Assembly: GCA_023525975.1 (NCBI GenBank) | Contig: CM042024.1 | Span: 96,537,880 to 96,601,879, forward strand | Source of the DNA: Smallanthus sonchifolius | Lineage: Eukaryota; Streptophyta; Magnoliopsida; Asterales; Asteraceae | DNA: 64,000 bases | Direction of reading: 5' to 3' | In this document: piece after piece, positions 1-11,397 of the stretch | Position numbering within the stretch: position 1 is the first letter of the stretch | Layout of the letters: each line of letters opens with the position of its first letter | Program-made: the position numbers and the translations under genes | The notes under the pieces: model-generated | Seen by the model: only the letters and a program-made list of their open reading frames with translations | Database searches by the model: none | What the model was told of the DNA's origin: nothing

Positions 1-1100
1 ATTGCCCGATACTTAGATTCACAACTTCAGTGGGAGACAGTAGGTTGTTTCTTTGCACTCCAAGAGACAAGGTTTCCCCCTTAAAAAATAGAGTAGCCAT
101 ATGTTGAACGTCTAGTTTCAAGGCAATGGACCCAATTCGTGTTGGAATAACCGATTAGAGACGAGTGAGTGGGTTTGCAAAAATGGAGCCCATATGTCAA
201 CATCCCCTTGATATGTCAGAGGATGCGTTTTACTTCCTTAAAATGCAACACAGTTGGGTTGTTTAGAAACCGACTAACTTGGTTGACCAAATAAGAGATG
301 TCGGGACGAGTTATGGTGAGATACTGGAGGGCACCAACAACCGAGCGGTATTGGGTCGGGTCTGGGTGTGGTTCACTGGATGTGACAAAGGAGACATTGG
401 CAGATAATGGGGTTGGGGCCGGTTTAGCATCAAACATATTGACCCGTTCCAGAATCTCTTTAGCATATTTTGATTGAGTTAGGTATAAATCATTGGAGGT
501 AAAAGTTGCCTCAATGCCAAGGAAGTAGTTCAAGTTCCCCAAATCCTTGATAGCAAATTCTTTATGTAACCGTTGTGTGAATGTCTTGAGGATGTGGTCT
601 TTCTTCCCTGTTAAGATTGAATCATCAACATAGACTAATAGGTACATGATGCAAGAGTCCCGTTTGAATATGAATAGCGATGTGTCAGCCCGACTACAGG
701 TGAAGCCGGACGTAATTAGGAATTTGTTTAGGCGATCAAACCAAGCATGAGGGGCTTGCTTTAGCCCGTAAAGAGCTTTATTTAGTTTACACACATGATA
801 AGGCAAGTTTAGGTCAGTGAACCCAGATGGTTGTTCCATATAGACAATTTCATTGAGATAACCGTGTAAAAATGCATTGTTAACGTCTAATTGGTGAAGA
901 TTCTAACCATTGATGACAGCCAAGGCAAGGACGGCCGTAATAGTGGAGGCTTTAACCACCGGGCTGAATGTGTGAGAATAGTCAAGGCCCAGGATTTGAC
1001 TGAATCCTTGAGCTACAAGACGAGCCTTGTGACGATCAATAGTGCCATCGGAGTGATATTTGGTACGGTAGAGCCATTTGGATCAGACCACATTGCAATT
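1..1100 (-). pseudogene. Copia A: reverse transcriptase and start of RNase H (decayed)
   Basis: Minus-strand translation gives a Ty1/copia RT. The YGLKQAPHAWF block and the YVDD catalytic motif (codons at 621-632) are followed by the KYAKEIL and TRPDISY blocks, then RNase H residues (GYS...NTNWV, LVSWSAKKQPTVSH) running off the left edge of the window. Upstream, the NNAFLHGYLNEIVYMEQP block joins it to the integrase-RT linker. It would have copied element RNA into cDNA inside virus-like particles. Several stops, including one replacing a Gly/Trp codon near 1083 and others in 1-215, make it non-functional. Its remaining RNase H and 3' LTR lie outside the window. Confidence 0.9.
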
Positions 1101-2597
1101 GGTAGGGCGAGGAACCAAGGACCATGTTTGATTTTTATGTAAAGCATGTAGTTCAAGATGGCGAGGCTTAAATATGCCAGACTTAGCGCGAGTTTGCATA
1201 GGGTGGGTAGGGAGGGGGTGGAGATGGGGGTGGGTGGGTATAGTAGCAGTGGAGGGGGAAGTTTCTGTGGTGGGGGAGAAGGTTGCAGAGGGTGGGTCAG
1301 GGGTGTTAGTGGTACTGGGCGTAGCAGGTGGGGAGGGAGGTGCTGGTGGGGTGGGAGGTGGTGACGGTGGGGTGATCTCGGAGGTGGGGTTGGTGTGGTT
1401 TTCATTAGGGAGAGGGATAGGTTGAGGATCCATGCAAAGGTGGCATGAGTCATGGGTTTTAGTAGTGGTAGGAGACGGGTTGGAAGGAAGTGTAGGAGGG
1501 GTGTATTTGGCAAAGGCTTTATCTAGGAAGTGGTTAGGGGGAGAGATTAAGGGGGTGGTATGTTGGCCATCAAGTTGGGTGAAGCAATTTTCATCAAACC
1601 ATGCATGGCGAGTGACATAGACGCGGGTGGTAAGAGGGTCAAGGCACCTGAAGCCTTTGTATTTGGGACTGTATCCGACAAAAAAACATGTTAAGCTTCG
1701 AGGTTCTAGTTTGTGTTTGGTGTAGTCACGAAGGCATGGATAAACCCGACACCCAAAGGTGCGAAGGGATGTGTAGTTGGGTGGGTTGTGGTAAAGTAGT
1801 TCAAATGGGGTTTTACCATTAAGGGTGGTGGAAGGCACCCAATTTATAACATAAACGGCAGTGAAGAAGGCATCAACCCAATAGGTTGGAGGGAGACATG
1901 CGTTAAATAACATGGTGAGACCGGTCTCGACAATTTGACGATGTTTTCGTTCGGCTCTACCATTTTGTTGGGGTGTGTAGGGACATGACATTCTATGCAA
2001 GGTACCATTTGATTCAAAGAGGGTTCGTACCCTATGGTTCAAAAATTCAGAACCGCCGTCACTTTGAAATATTTTGACTTTCCTTGTAAATTGGGTTTGA
2101 ACAAATGGTAGAAAAACTGATAAAGCATTATAGAATTCACTCTTGGTTCTTAAAGGATAAAACCAACAAAATCTCGAGTAATCATCCACAAAAACTGTAT
2201 AATAGTGATAATTTTCACTAGACATGATTGTTGAAGGACCCTATAAGTCATAGTGGATGAGATCAAGTGGTTTTAATGTCGTTTCAAGTTATCATTAAAT
2301 GGCAATCGTTTAGACTTTGCTAACTGACACGGGGAACACACACCCGGTTTAGGTAAACGGACGTTAAAGATAGATAACCAAGTTTTTTCAATAACATAAT
2401 AGATTTAAAGGAAATATGTCCCAAACGGGAGTGCCAAATCTCAAAAGATGCTTTAGGACACGAAGTTGTGGTAACATGAGCTTCATGGCCATTGAGTAAA
2501 ACATAAAGACCATCTTCACGACGTCCCCGGGCTAGGATCCTTTTGGTTTGTCAATCCTGAATAAAAAATACGGGGTCAGAAAATAGGACATCAACAC
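1083..2597 (-). pseudogene. Copia A: integrase with proline-rich linker
   Basis: The longest open stretch (1083-2225) is a copia integrase core. The first Asp lies in VFVDDYSRF, the second in FQSDGGSEF and the Glu in NGRAERKH, so the DDE triad is visible. It is followed by a low-complexity Pro/Thr/Ser linker (about 1200-1430, seen as G-rich on the plus strand) typical of the integrase-RT junction. Upstream, a degraded zinc-binding tail (CSPCQLAKSKR, about 2280-2340) is out of the open frame. The left edge of the nested solo LTR cuts the element at 2597. It continues at 5482. Confidence 0.88.
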
Positions 2598-2602
2598 TAT
2601 TG

Positions 2603-5476
2603 TGTGACAATCCAACTTTTCAGGTTAACTCCGTCAGCCAATCCAGTTAAATCCTAACTTATTTGACTTATCTCAAACCCTAGGGACTAATTCTGTCAAT
2701 AATCTAAACTCAAACTCCAAGGACAAGTTATGTAATAACTCTAAACTATTCTATTGACTTTGAAAGTCAAAATCATATTTCATGTTGACTTGTAATAGTC
2801 AAACTAACCATGTTCTAACTCCATCCAAATCAGAGGGACTAATTCTGACTCTTTCAAACTCAGATTCAAGAAACCAGAGGGAACAATCCTGTAATTAACT
2901 CTAAGTCAATTTCTGTTTGACTTTCTAAAGTCAAACTCGCGGTTTTGTTCAAAATTCGAATTCCATGATCGATTTCTTGTTGAGTTTGTAACTGAAATCG
3001 CACGACAATGTCATTAACAGTCATAACCATCGGATTAATCACCATCATTACACGAATTAAACCACTTAATGGCCAATCAAGACATAACCGTCGACACTCT
3101 TAGCTTAACCATCAAATTAGACGAACTCGTGTATCACTCTCTCAATCGAACACACTGCACACCCTGTACGAGTACCACAGAAGCTATTGCACGCATCATA
3201 CTGATCGGAGAAGTGACCGAGACACCAAGGACCAAAGCAGTCGAAGCCGGAGCTGGTTCTAAGCGTACACTATCAATTCAACATCCATTATGGTAACTGA
3301 TTCCATCTTTTGATTCGTTTTAACTTGGTAATCAAAATCCCCATCATAATTCGGGCTTCCATTATCGGATTTAACAAGATCCGAATATAGGGTTCTTAAC
3401 ATTTCTGGTTTGATCGAATCATACTCTAAACCCGTTTTAAATCTAATTAACTTGTATCACCAGACTCGCAATCTTCTGTTTAATAAAATCCCTATGTTAA
3501 TTTAAATGTATAACATCGATTTGATCATAATCCGTAAACTAGGGTTCATCATTAAAACGTTTTGGGGCTTTTGGCTCTAAACCTAATTTCAATCAAATTA
3601 AACAACACCATCAGATTCGAAATGATCTATTTAGTGAAAACCATATGATTCTAACAACTCTTAATATCGAATTTTGTCAAATCGATCTCGTGTTCATACC
3701 TAGGGGTTCGGCATTTGATTATGTAAATTTAACTATTCTAGGCTTGATGATTTCCAAATTAAATTCACTCACACACTCGCCAACACTCGATTTGCAAAAA
3801 CCATTTACTATTTTGATCGATCGTAATCGAAAATGTTGGAATCCGGACTCTTTTTCGTATGGGTGTGCATAAGGGAGGGATGAACACTTGACTTGTTTAA
3901 TAAAAACAATTGGAACCGGGTTTGTATGCGATACCCTAGCGGGCGGAGATGGTTAAGACTGTGTGCGTGTGTGGGAGAGACCCGGGTTCGAGTCCGGGCT
4001 CCTGTATTTTATTTTTGGGGCCTTTTCTAGTAATATTTTAATATAAAAACTTACCCATATATTAATATATTAAAGTGTTTTAGCCTCGGAAAACACCCGT
4101 AGTCTCGGGTTTGAATTTATAACCTATTTTCATTATTATTCCCAGTTTTAAAAATAATATATTTATATTATTATCAAACTAAAATAATATGTTTATATTA
4201 TTTTCAACCCGTAACTCCTACTATTAAATAATATATATTTTTATATTATTTCACCTCGTTTAAATTATTTTGTGTGACGTTTAAACTAAAAATAATATAA
4301 TTGTTTATATTATTTACTCGCGTTTATTATACTCGATTAAAAATAATATATTATTTTTCCACACAAATGATTATTTAGATAATCCTATGAACCTAAAAAT
4401 AATATATTAAATTATATTATTTTCCTAACTTTTGTAAACGACTCGAACGTACAAATTTATTTATTATTCGTTATTAATGTTCGACATGTAACGCATTTAC
4501 CTAAATTATTATATTATGATATATTTCCGTAGACACGTTCGTCTACTCTTAAATCCCTAGAATGCGTTAAGGCGTTCAATCTTCCGTGTCATCGTCACAA
4601 ATCCCAACTTGTCCCTAATTTATGTGTTTATAATTTTAGGACATACGTAAGTCGTCTGAGACTTACACTTGTGGTTTCAACTCATCTCTTGTGTGATCCA
4701 AACCACTACTCAATCCAGGTGAGTTTCACGGCCTCTTTTTACTGTTTTTATTTGGGGGAGAAAACATGTCACAACCCTTTTTGGGTTATTGTAATTCATA
4801 TGATATCACTGTTGAGACTAAGCGTAACACACTATCATGAAAAGTCCTCACACACATTGGACCGTTAATATGGTATGAGCGAGATAATTTTGGTAGTACT
4901 ACTGGGTTTGACAAACCCCACCCGCGTTAGTCGCGCTAACTCGATTGGAGGTCGAACGGGTGTTATATTGACCTTAACACATTAGTCAGAGTTGATAGAC
5001 CTGGCTGGAGGCAAACAAACAAACACACTGTTAGTTTCGGTTGCGAGCGCTTTAGTAAAACATGAATATAGGCATGCTACCTGTAGATATGCATATTGAA
5101 TGTACATAATCCGCAAACGCTTTATTTGAAATGATTGAAACCTGTGAACTCACCAACCTAGTGTTGACTCATTTTCTTACATGTTTTTCTCAGGTTGGCA
5201 CCCAGGATCACGTTAAGTCATGCATGTGTCTTAGACTACAATAGAAATAATTATCTATTGAACAATGTTTATGTTTTATAGTATTTGATTTTGGGCGCGT
5301 TGTTTTGCACATTATTTTATTTAACGCTTCCGCAACTTTTACTCTGAACCTTGATCTTTTATGTTATTACATTTCAAGTCCCATATAGTGTCTTTTGAAG
5401 TAACTGATGTCTGAGATCCTGGTTTGTCACCTTCCAAAACGGTAAAACTCCGTTAGTGGAATTTGGGGGTGTGACA
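2603..5476 (+). mobile_element. Solo LTR of a Ty3/gypsy (chromovirus-like) element, inserted in copia A
   Basis: The segment begins TGTGACAATCC and ends GGGGGTGTGACA, giving the TG...CA ends of an LTR. It is flanked by a perfect 5-bp target duplication TATTG (2598-2602 and 5477-5481). Removing it rejoins the copia A protease and integrase regions. No gag/pol is present, so it is a 2.87-kb solo LTR left by LTR-LTR recombination. Internal landmarks match the chromovirus LTRs elsewhere in this window: a donor-like CAG/GTGAGTTT at 4719, a CTCACCA...TAG...TGAC block near 5150 with CAG at 5191-5193, and a 3' 'ACGCTTCCGC' motif. The middle (about 4040-4540) is made of AT-rich 'aataatat' repeats. Small ORFs within it are not supported as genes. 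Confidence 0.85.
3935..4003 (+). repeat. tRNA-like (pol III A/B box) sequence inside the solo LTR
   Basis: An A-box-like stretch (TAGCGGGCGGAGATGGTTAAG) is followed about 30 bases on by a perfect B-box GGTTCGAGTCC at 3985-3995, enclosed in a short CCCGGG...CCGGG stem. This looks like the head of a tRNA-derived SINE or a decayed tRNA-like insertion. No full cloverleaf, anticodon arm or 3' CCA-type acceptor could be drawn, so it is not called a tRNA gene. Confidence 0.45.
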
Positions 5477-5481
5477 TATTG

Positions 5482-5720
5482 TCCTGCGTTAATTTGCTAA
5501 CGGACATGAGATTTTTGGTGATTTGTGGGACAATTAACACATCTTTTAAATGGATATTGTTACCAATTGAAGTGTGTCCAGTATGGGTTATAGGGAGGGA
5601 ATTACCATTGCCAAAAGTAACACACCCATTACCTATAGTAGTTTTCGGATTAGGAAAAGTGGTGGAGGAGAATGCCATATGGTCGGTAGCACCTGAGTCA
5701 ACGTACTAGTCCGGGGCTGC
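5482..5720 (-). pseudogene. Copia A: aspartic protease / gag-pre-integrase part
   Basis: Minus-strand frames read YVDSGATDHMAFSS followed by an NNIHLKDVLIVPQ and KNLMSVSKL block, the usual copia protease and its junction with the GAG-pre-integrase domain. The DSGA catalytic motif is intact, but the residue before it is a stop where Trp is usual. It continues the integrase at 2597 across the nested LTR. The gag that should lie upstream (to the right) is missing: only about 75 bases separate the protease from the primer-binding site. Confidence 0.85.
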
Positions 5721-5793
5721 AGTGGTGATAGTCCGGGTTTGCAGTGGTGATATGGCACTGTGCATGAAAGGCCTGAAAGAATTCACTTTAAAG

Positions 5794-5946
5794 GCTCTGA
5801 TACCATATGATAAAAGGATTCTTCTCTGCTCCACCAAGTGTGGAAGCATGAATATATATTAATACAATTAAATGATCATAGGTTACAAATGGGAACCTCA
5901 ATAATTATAGGAATACAAAAAAGAATATGAATATTAAATAGATACA
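5794..5946 (-). mobile_element. Copia A: primer-binding site and short 5' LTR
   Basis: GCTCTGATACCA (5794-5805) is the reverse complement of TGGTATCAGAGC, the initiator-Met tRNA primer site of copia elements. After two bases it is followed by TGATAAAAGG (5808), the LTR edge on this strand. Minus-strand reading gives an LTR ending ...CTTTTATCA. The other edge is inferred at the CA near 5946, where copia B coding sequence resumes, giving an LTR of only about 139 bp. The outer edge is uncertain. Confidence 0.6.
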
Positions 5947-7832
5947 ATAAATGTAGTTCTAGAATACGTTGATAAATATAGTCCATCGCGTTCTTTACCC
6001 ATTCCAATGAGTTTCCTCGAATGTAAGTCGTGCATATAACAAAATGTAGGATAAAAGGTGAAAGAACAGTTCATGCTGTCTGTTAACTTGTTGACCGAAA
6101 GCAAATTGCATTTGAATTCGAGTATTTTAAAAATATTATTAATCTTTAATCGTTTTGGCAAAATAATGTTTACGATGCCTTTAACAGGAACCTTTTGCTA
6201 TTCGGTACGGTCACTGTAACCTCACCCTTTTGTTGTGAGAAATCAAATGTCCCTTCCTCACAAGTAATATGTTTCGTTGCTTCGGATTCAATTATCCATG
6301 GTTGACTTGATCGTAATTTACCTGTCATGTTTAATGTTGGAAGTTCCTCATCGCTTTCTTCCTTAACCTGTTCTCGAAAATATTTAGCCATTAGAGTAAA
6401 ATCTTCATTTGAAATTCCTTCAATTGTGCTTTGCTTGACATGTGCAACCTTGTTTGATTTCTTCATGCCTTAACCTTTTGATGTACCATATCTCGTCATC
6501 TTCTTTGCCTTGGTATTCCTTTTTCTTTTAGGATATCCAATAATAATGTAGCAATCTTCAACCTGGTGATTCATTCTACCACATCTAGCACATGGTACTA
6601 TTTCTATCCTTTCTGTATTATGAGTTTTGTTTCTATTTTTGACCTGAAAAGTTGTAGCTACATTTGTGTTAGGGCGTGTAGTGGTGGCAAGTTCACGTCT
6701 CTTTTCATCTTCCGAGACCGGTGGCGGATACAGGATTTAGACTCAGTGGGTGCAAAAAATACACGGGTTAAAACGAGTTTTCACCTAGCTAAAAATGGGT
6801 CAGTCAAAGCTGATTTTATGTTGTTGAAAAACAACTCACAAGGACTTTTACGCCAAGTCATATGGGCTAAAAAATAAGCATATTACAATTTACCTTGATA
6901 GATGGTTCTCATCTACATAACTACATTAGTTTCCATAGCATAAATTGAAAATTATACTGCCAGCTGGTGTGAAATTTACTGGCCAAAGGGGCGTGTCAAT
7001 AAAATTTAAAGGGGCACACCCTATTTTTTATAGAAAAAATATACTTGTGGGTTAAAGTTGAGTGGGTGCATTGTCCCCTGATGGGCTCAACATGCATCCG
7101 CCACTGTCCGAGACAAGGTGGTAGGCGGTCCCAAGGCTTGGTGTCGGTTTTGTGGTTAAGATGTGTGTCTTCACAGTGTTGAAGACTTCATCGAGGCCTA
7201 TGAGAAATTCGTATAGCTGCTCCTTTTCCCTGTGTTTCAGTGGACTCCTTCGTTGCAGAACATGTGCAATTAGGTGCAGGAGAAACATATTGAATTTCTT
7301 CCCAGATTCCTTTAAGCTTTGTATAATATGCAGACACTATCATATATTTTTGACGTGTTTGAGCAAGGTCTCACCTCAATTCATATGCCCGGGGGCACTT
7401 TCTGTGCCGAATCGTTCTGCTAGGTCAGACCATATTTGTTTTGCAGTTTTGGCGTACCGAATACTACTTCTAATTTCTTTGTTCATGGCTACATAAATCC
7501 ATCCTCTTATCATGGCGTTGCACCGCCTCCATGACTCGTAATAAACATCTCGTTCTTTAGGGGTAGGGATCAATCCATCCACAATCCCCATTTTGTTCTT
7601 GGCCATAACAAAATTACTCATTTCATATGCTCATTGAGCATAGTTTCATATCGAAGTGGCTCAGATGTGTGATTTTGACCTGGCAATCGGATGGGTGTAG
7701 GTAAAAGTGTGATTTGGTTTCGACGTTTTGAGCGCCGCTTGAATTGGTGTTTGTGCGCTTCCGGTCATGGTGTAATTTTAGGGTTGAGAGAAATTGGGGA
7801 CGAGAAGGCTTAGTTTGAGCGGATCATATCAC
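5934..7832 (-). pseudogene. Copia B: gag, zinc knuckle, protease, GAG-pre-integrase
   Basis: Reading right to left: a gag domain (7621-7376) with W-x-RCNAMI and SIRYAKTAKQIWSDL blocks; a second gag block (7288-7130) with FLIGLDEVFN; a CCHC zinc knuckle (CxxCxxxxHxxxxC, near 6590-6550) that would bind genomic RNA; a protease-like segment (6466-6170) in which the expected DSGA is IESEAT, so the catalytic Asp-Ser-Gly is gone; and a GAG-pre-integrase part (6161-5934) with NCNLLSVNKLTDS-like sequence. A hAT MITE (6719-7106) splits the gag. Coding sequence stops where the copia A LTR begins, so A may be nested in B. Confidence 0.85.
6719..7106. mobile_element. hAT-type MITE inserted in copia B gag
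   Basis: A 388-bp element lies between perfect 8-bp target duplications TCCGAGAC (6711-6718 and 7107-7114), the size made by hAT transposases. Its imperfect terminal inverted repeats begin CGGTGGCGGATACAGG on the left and, reverse-complemented, CAGTGGCGGATGCATG on the right. No transposase is encoded, so it is non-autonomous. Excising it restores the copia B gag reading frame. Confidence 0.88.
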
Positions 7833-8064
7833 GCTCTGATACCATGATGAAATTAATATTCAGAGTTTGTGGAATAACCATTGATATTGTTGGAATTGTG
7901 TATTAAGGATTACAGAGTACAAACTATTTATAAGGTGTGGCCTCCTAATCTACTCCACCAATTATGCTAAATAAATAAGGAAAACAATATTTCACAAAGT
8001 ACAATGATCACAATCAACTAAGGAGGGAAAGGGTCACAATTGATATAGTGAATCAATATGACAG
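7833..8064 (-). mobile_element. Copia B: primer-binding site and 5' LTR
   Basis: GCTCTGATACCA at 7833-7844 is the Met-tRNA primer site in minus orientation. It directly abuts TGATGAAATT (7845), the inner edge of the 5' LTR. The outer edge is set at a CA near 8064 (minus-strand LTR would begin TGTCATATTG), giving about 220 bp. That edge is a guess because the 3' LTR partner is outside the window. Confidence 0.55.
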
Positions 8065-8097
8065 TTGACCAAATCTATTAGACTAGTCTTTATTCAA

Positions 8098-8537
8098 AAC
8101 TAGTTTAAATCCCGTGTCTACACACGGCATGAAAATTAAAAAATATCAATATATAATATTTTTAAATATTTATGTATATATTTTACTTGTGTAAAAATAT
8201 ATTACATACTAAGGATAGAAACAAACCTAAAATATGTAAAAATTAATATATAATTGGGTTTCGAAAATACGTTAATTACTATTTAATGTAATTTGACTTT
8301 CATTTAGTATTTGATTGAAATAAAAGTTACATAATTAAATTTTAAAATTTCTTATAATAAGAGATAATTTAAAATAAATGTGTTTTATTAGTATAATTAG
8401 TATTTTCTTTAAATATATATTTTTATTAAAAAATAGAAGTGCATTAAATAGGAGAGAGAGGCGAGAAAAAAATGATGAGAATGAATATGGAGGCGACACG
8501 TGGCACTAAAAAACCTTTATTTATTATATAGTATAGA
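8098..8537. repeat. AT-rich interspersed repeat, copy 1 of 3
   Basis: It starts CTAGTTTAAATCCCGTGT with an inverted TGTCTACACA-like motif and ends with an 'ataggagagagag...gagaaaaaaat...gaatatgg...gacacgtg' block, then TTTATTATATAGTATAGAT. The same start and end blocks recur at 21415-21701 and 21702-22110. Non-coding. The family is unidentified: the ends do not show clear inverted repeats or a poly(A) tail. Confidence 0.6.
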
Positions 8538-8539
8538 TA

Positions 8540-9250
8540 CGTAAAAGAGAGGATCTCGAGTGTCCCAACCGAGAATGCCTTAATTCTTGAGACAGGGCAG
8601 CAAAAGTGGAGGGACTTGTGACTTGAGTAGCGGGCAAGGACAGCATATAAACTTCTCCCGTTCTATCACATCGAAGGATAGGAATCCGCGTCTGGTAATC
8701 CTTCACAAGAAAACCAAATGGGTTAAATTCAATGGAAATGAGATTATCTGTAGTAGGCGGCGAACAGATAATAAGTTTTTGATAATGTGAGGTGCGTGAA
8801 GGATATTTTTAAGCTTAATGGGTGGGTATGCTGGGGTAAGTGTGGTGTGTCCAGAACCTTGTATGGGTATTTGGAAACGGTTACCGACAACAATATGGTT
8901 TGGCGTGCTATTATTGAAATAAGTTGAGATGTTACCTGTGGTGTTGGACATGTGTTTGGTTGCCCAGTGTCGAGGTACCAATTCTGAAATGGATTCAGCG
9001 TCATTGTATGCAGGGCTTGTTCAATATTTGTAGGGGTGAAGGAACTCTCAGATGTAGTGTGTGCCTGTGATGGTGGTGCCCCGAGAATCCATGCTGATCC
9101 AGGTCTGTTTCTGGATGCAGAAGCGGTGGGGTAAGGGACAGGAGGCCCGGGCCACTGTGGGGTATGCCAAGGTGGGTTGGTGTGGTGAGAGGGTGGTCCC
9201 CAGGCAGGAGGATATGAAGCCCACTGCTGAAAACGGTTTCCGAATATTTG
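8540..9250 (-). pseudogene. Copia C (left half): gag end, protease, GAG-pre-integrase
   Basis: Minus-strand frames give a degenerate zinc-knuckle start (GECQIFG where ECQICG is usual), a Pro-rich spacer, a protease motif WYLDTG..TKHMS (Asp-Thr-Gly present, frameshifted just after), an NHIVVGN..IPIQGSGHTTL block, an LKNILHAPHIIKNLLSV block, then VKDYQTRIPILRCDRTGEVY of the GAG-pre-integrase domain. At least two frameshifts separate these blocks. It stops abruptly at about 9250, where an oppositely oriented RT begins. Confidence 0.85.
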
Positions 9251-9493
9251 ACATTCACCAGACCCGACATCTCCTACGCGGTGCAACAGGTTTGTATGCA
9301 TATGCATGCCCCTCATGATGTCCACATGCTCGCTCTAAAATGAATTATCCGCTACATCAAATGGACGATCACCATAGGGCTTCACATGAGCCCAAGCAAT
9401 CCAACCACCCTACTGCCTACATTGATGCCGATAAGAGCCGGAGATGACCATGGGCGAGGTGGGCGACCGCCCAGGGCCCGTTCTCCCGGAGGG

Positions 9494-11330
9494 TGTAACG
9501 AACCAAAATCCGTATTTCGTTGTAAAATAAATAAATGTTCTAAATAATATTATGGTGGAAATAATATTTTAGAAATAAGTTGAAACAAGTGGGTTTCAAG
9601 CTTGTATGGTGTTATGTTAGTTTTTGTGTAGTTTTGGAATGAAAATGGATGAAATGGAAGTTGAGAGACTGAAATTGCAGATATGGCAAATCTGCCATAT
9701 TTTTACTTATATGAAGTCAAAATTCAGATTTTTAGTTAGAGTGGGGGTCGATGCTTTCAAGAGAAAAAGAGAGAAAAGGGTGTTGAAGCTAAATCTTGCA
9801 ATTGAATCTTGAATTGAGAAGGTGTTGGCTTACACATCATCCTTCTAACATCAAGTAAGTGATTATCATCCATTTTAGTTCACCATTGATGGGTTCATAG
9901 ATGGGTTTTGTAGAAATCCGGAATTTATGATACATGTGGTTAACTGATGTTAGATTGTTGATAATCTAGCAAACTAAAGGTAAAGAATGGTGAATAACAT
10001 CCTAGAACCCTTAGATTTTGATTATGAGAAGTTATGGTTCATATGGGAAAAATTGAGGGTTTTTGGATTATGATGATAAGATGATGAATTAATGATGATT
10101 AAGTGTTTATATGATGTTAAAAAAATTAACCTAATGAAAAAAATTGAATGAAAAATTAGTGTTAAGGTAAGGATAATGAAACTCAAGTATGTGAGTTTGG
10201 GGTGAAAGAGTGTGTTTGGATATAAGTATAACTCAAACGGGTCAGTTTGGGTTGGAAATAGAAAATTGGGTTGTGAACCCAATTAAAATGTGATTTTGGT
10301 GTATGATGGATTACTAAACTAGATGAATGTGTTTAGGTAATCAAATTACAAAACATGAAGTGGAATCAGGACCTTCAAATCCACAAGGTAAGTGCTTTTG
10401 CACTTAGTAATTGATGATAAATGGTGTTATATGCAATGTTGTATGCATAATGTGTTAAGTTGCATAATGTGTTATGTGGTATGAATGTGTATAGAGGTGT
10501 ACGAATAAGTGAATGAATGTAGCTATAGTATTAATACTATAATGGATATGTGGATATGGAGTTATGGTCTAAGTACCATAATAGATATGTGGATATGAAG
10601 TTATGATCTAAGAATCATAATGGAAATGTGGTGATGAAGTAATGGCCTATGTGCCATAATGGAAATGGAAATGTGTTATTCATGAATATATATTGAAATG
10701 AATGAAACTTGTAGGTGATATGCAAGTGATATGTAGCCTATTAACAAATTGAGTGGAAACGGGTCAAATGGGTGAAATTAGAATGACTTTTAATTTGTTG
10801 TATGTTTTATCTTCATTACTAATGGTGATTATATGTGGTGGCATGTAGGGAAAGCTATGGCGTAGTCTATGTCAAGTCCATGGCGAAAGATGGGATCTCG
10901 TACACGTTTTTGATGGTTTTGGGTTGTAATTAAGTTTATTTATGGGTGTAAACCAATACATGAATTTGTGTCCTTTTGATGTAAAGTTATGGTGTTTTTG
11001 AAAGTTTTAACCCAAACCCTTGTGTTGGGAGATTTTTATGTCAAGATGGAAAATGTTGAAAAAATTGGCTAAGTGTTGAAATCTGCAGTTGTGTAGAAAC
11101 TTTCTGTGAAAAAGTGATATTAGCGCCACGCGAAAAACCAGAGTCTGGTATTCGCAACACGCGAAGACCTGGTTTCCCGGATTTGTCTTTTTGGACTCCC
11201 TCGCGCCACGCGAAGGGAGGAGGCCCGGTTTTCGCGACACGCGAAGAATATAAAAAAATTAAAAAAAAAAAATTCTTGGGACGATTGTTTACGCGTGTTT
11301 AATTGTTTAATTTAAAACTAGAGTGTTACA
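9494..11330 (+). mobile_element. Solo LTR nested in the hAT
   Basis: It begins TGTAACGAACC, ends AGAGTGTTACA, and is flanked by a perfect 5-bp duplication GAGGG (9489-9493 and 11331-11335). Length is 1,837 bp. There is no internal domain, so it is a solo LTR. The GAGAAAAAGAGAGAAAAG stretch near 9760 resembles the leader of the Tekay LTRs in this window, suggesting plus orientation. Donor-like TCAAGTAAGTG (about 9853) and ACAAGGTAAGTG (about 10383) are present. A hairpin array sits near its 3' end. Confidence 0.85.
11118..11250. repeat. Hairpin array in solo LTR (TTCGCG family)
   Basis: Four short inverted repeats with three-base loops occur here: a half-unit GCGCCACGCG, TTCGCAACACGCGAA, TCGCGCCACGCGA and TTCGCGACACGCGAA. 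The arms TTCGCG/CGCGAA are the reverse complement of the hairpins in the Athila I LTRs at 28834 and 57860, although the two LTRs otherwise look unrelated. Confidence 0.75.
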
Positions 11331-11358
11331 GAGGGCCCAAAATTTGTAATCTTTTTTA

Positions 11359-11397
<39 letters not shown>

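Noticed and set aside
1158..1425. Gly-rich plus-strand ORFs
   Set aside because: Antisense of the proline-rich integrase-RT linker of copia A.
3945..4000. tRNA gene
   Set aside because: A and B boxes are present, but no cloverleaf or anticodon arm could be drawn.
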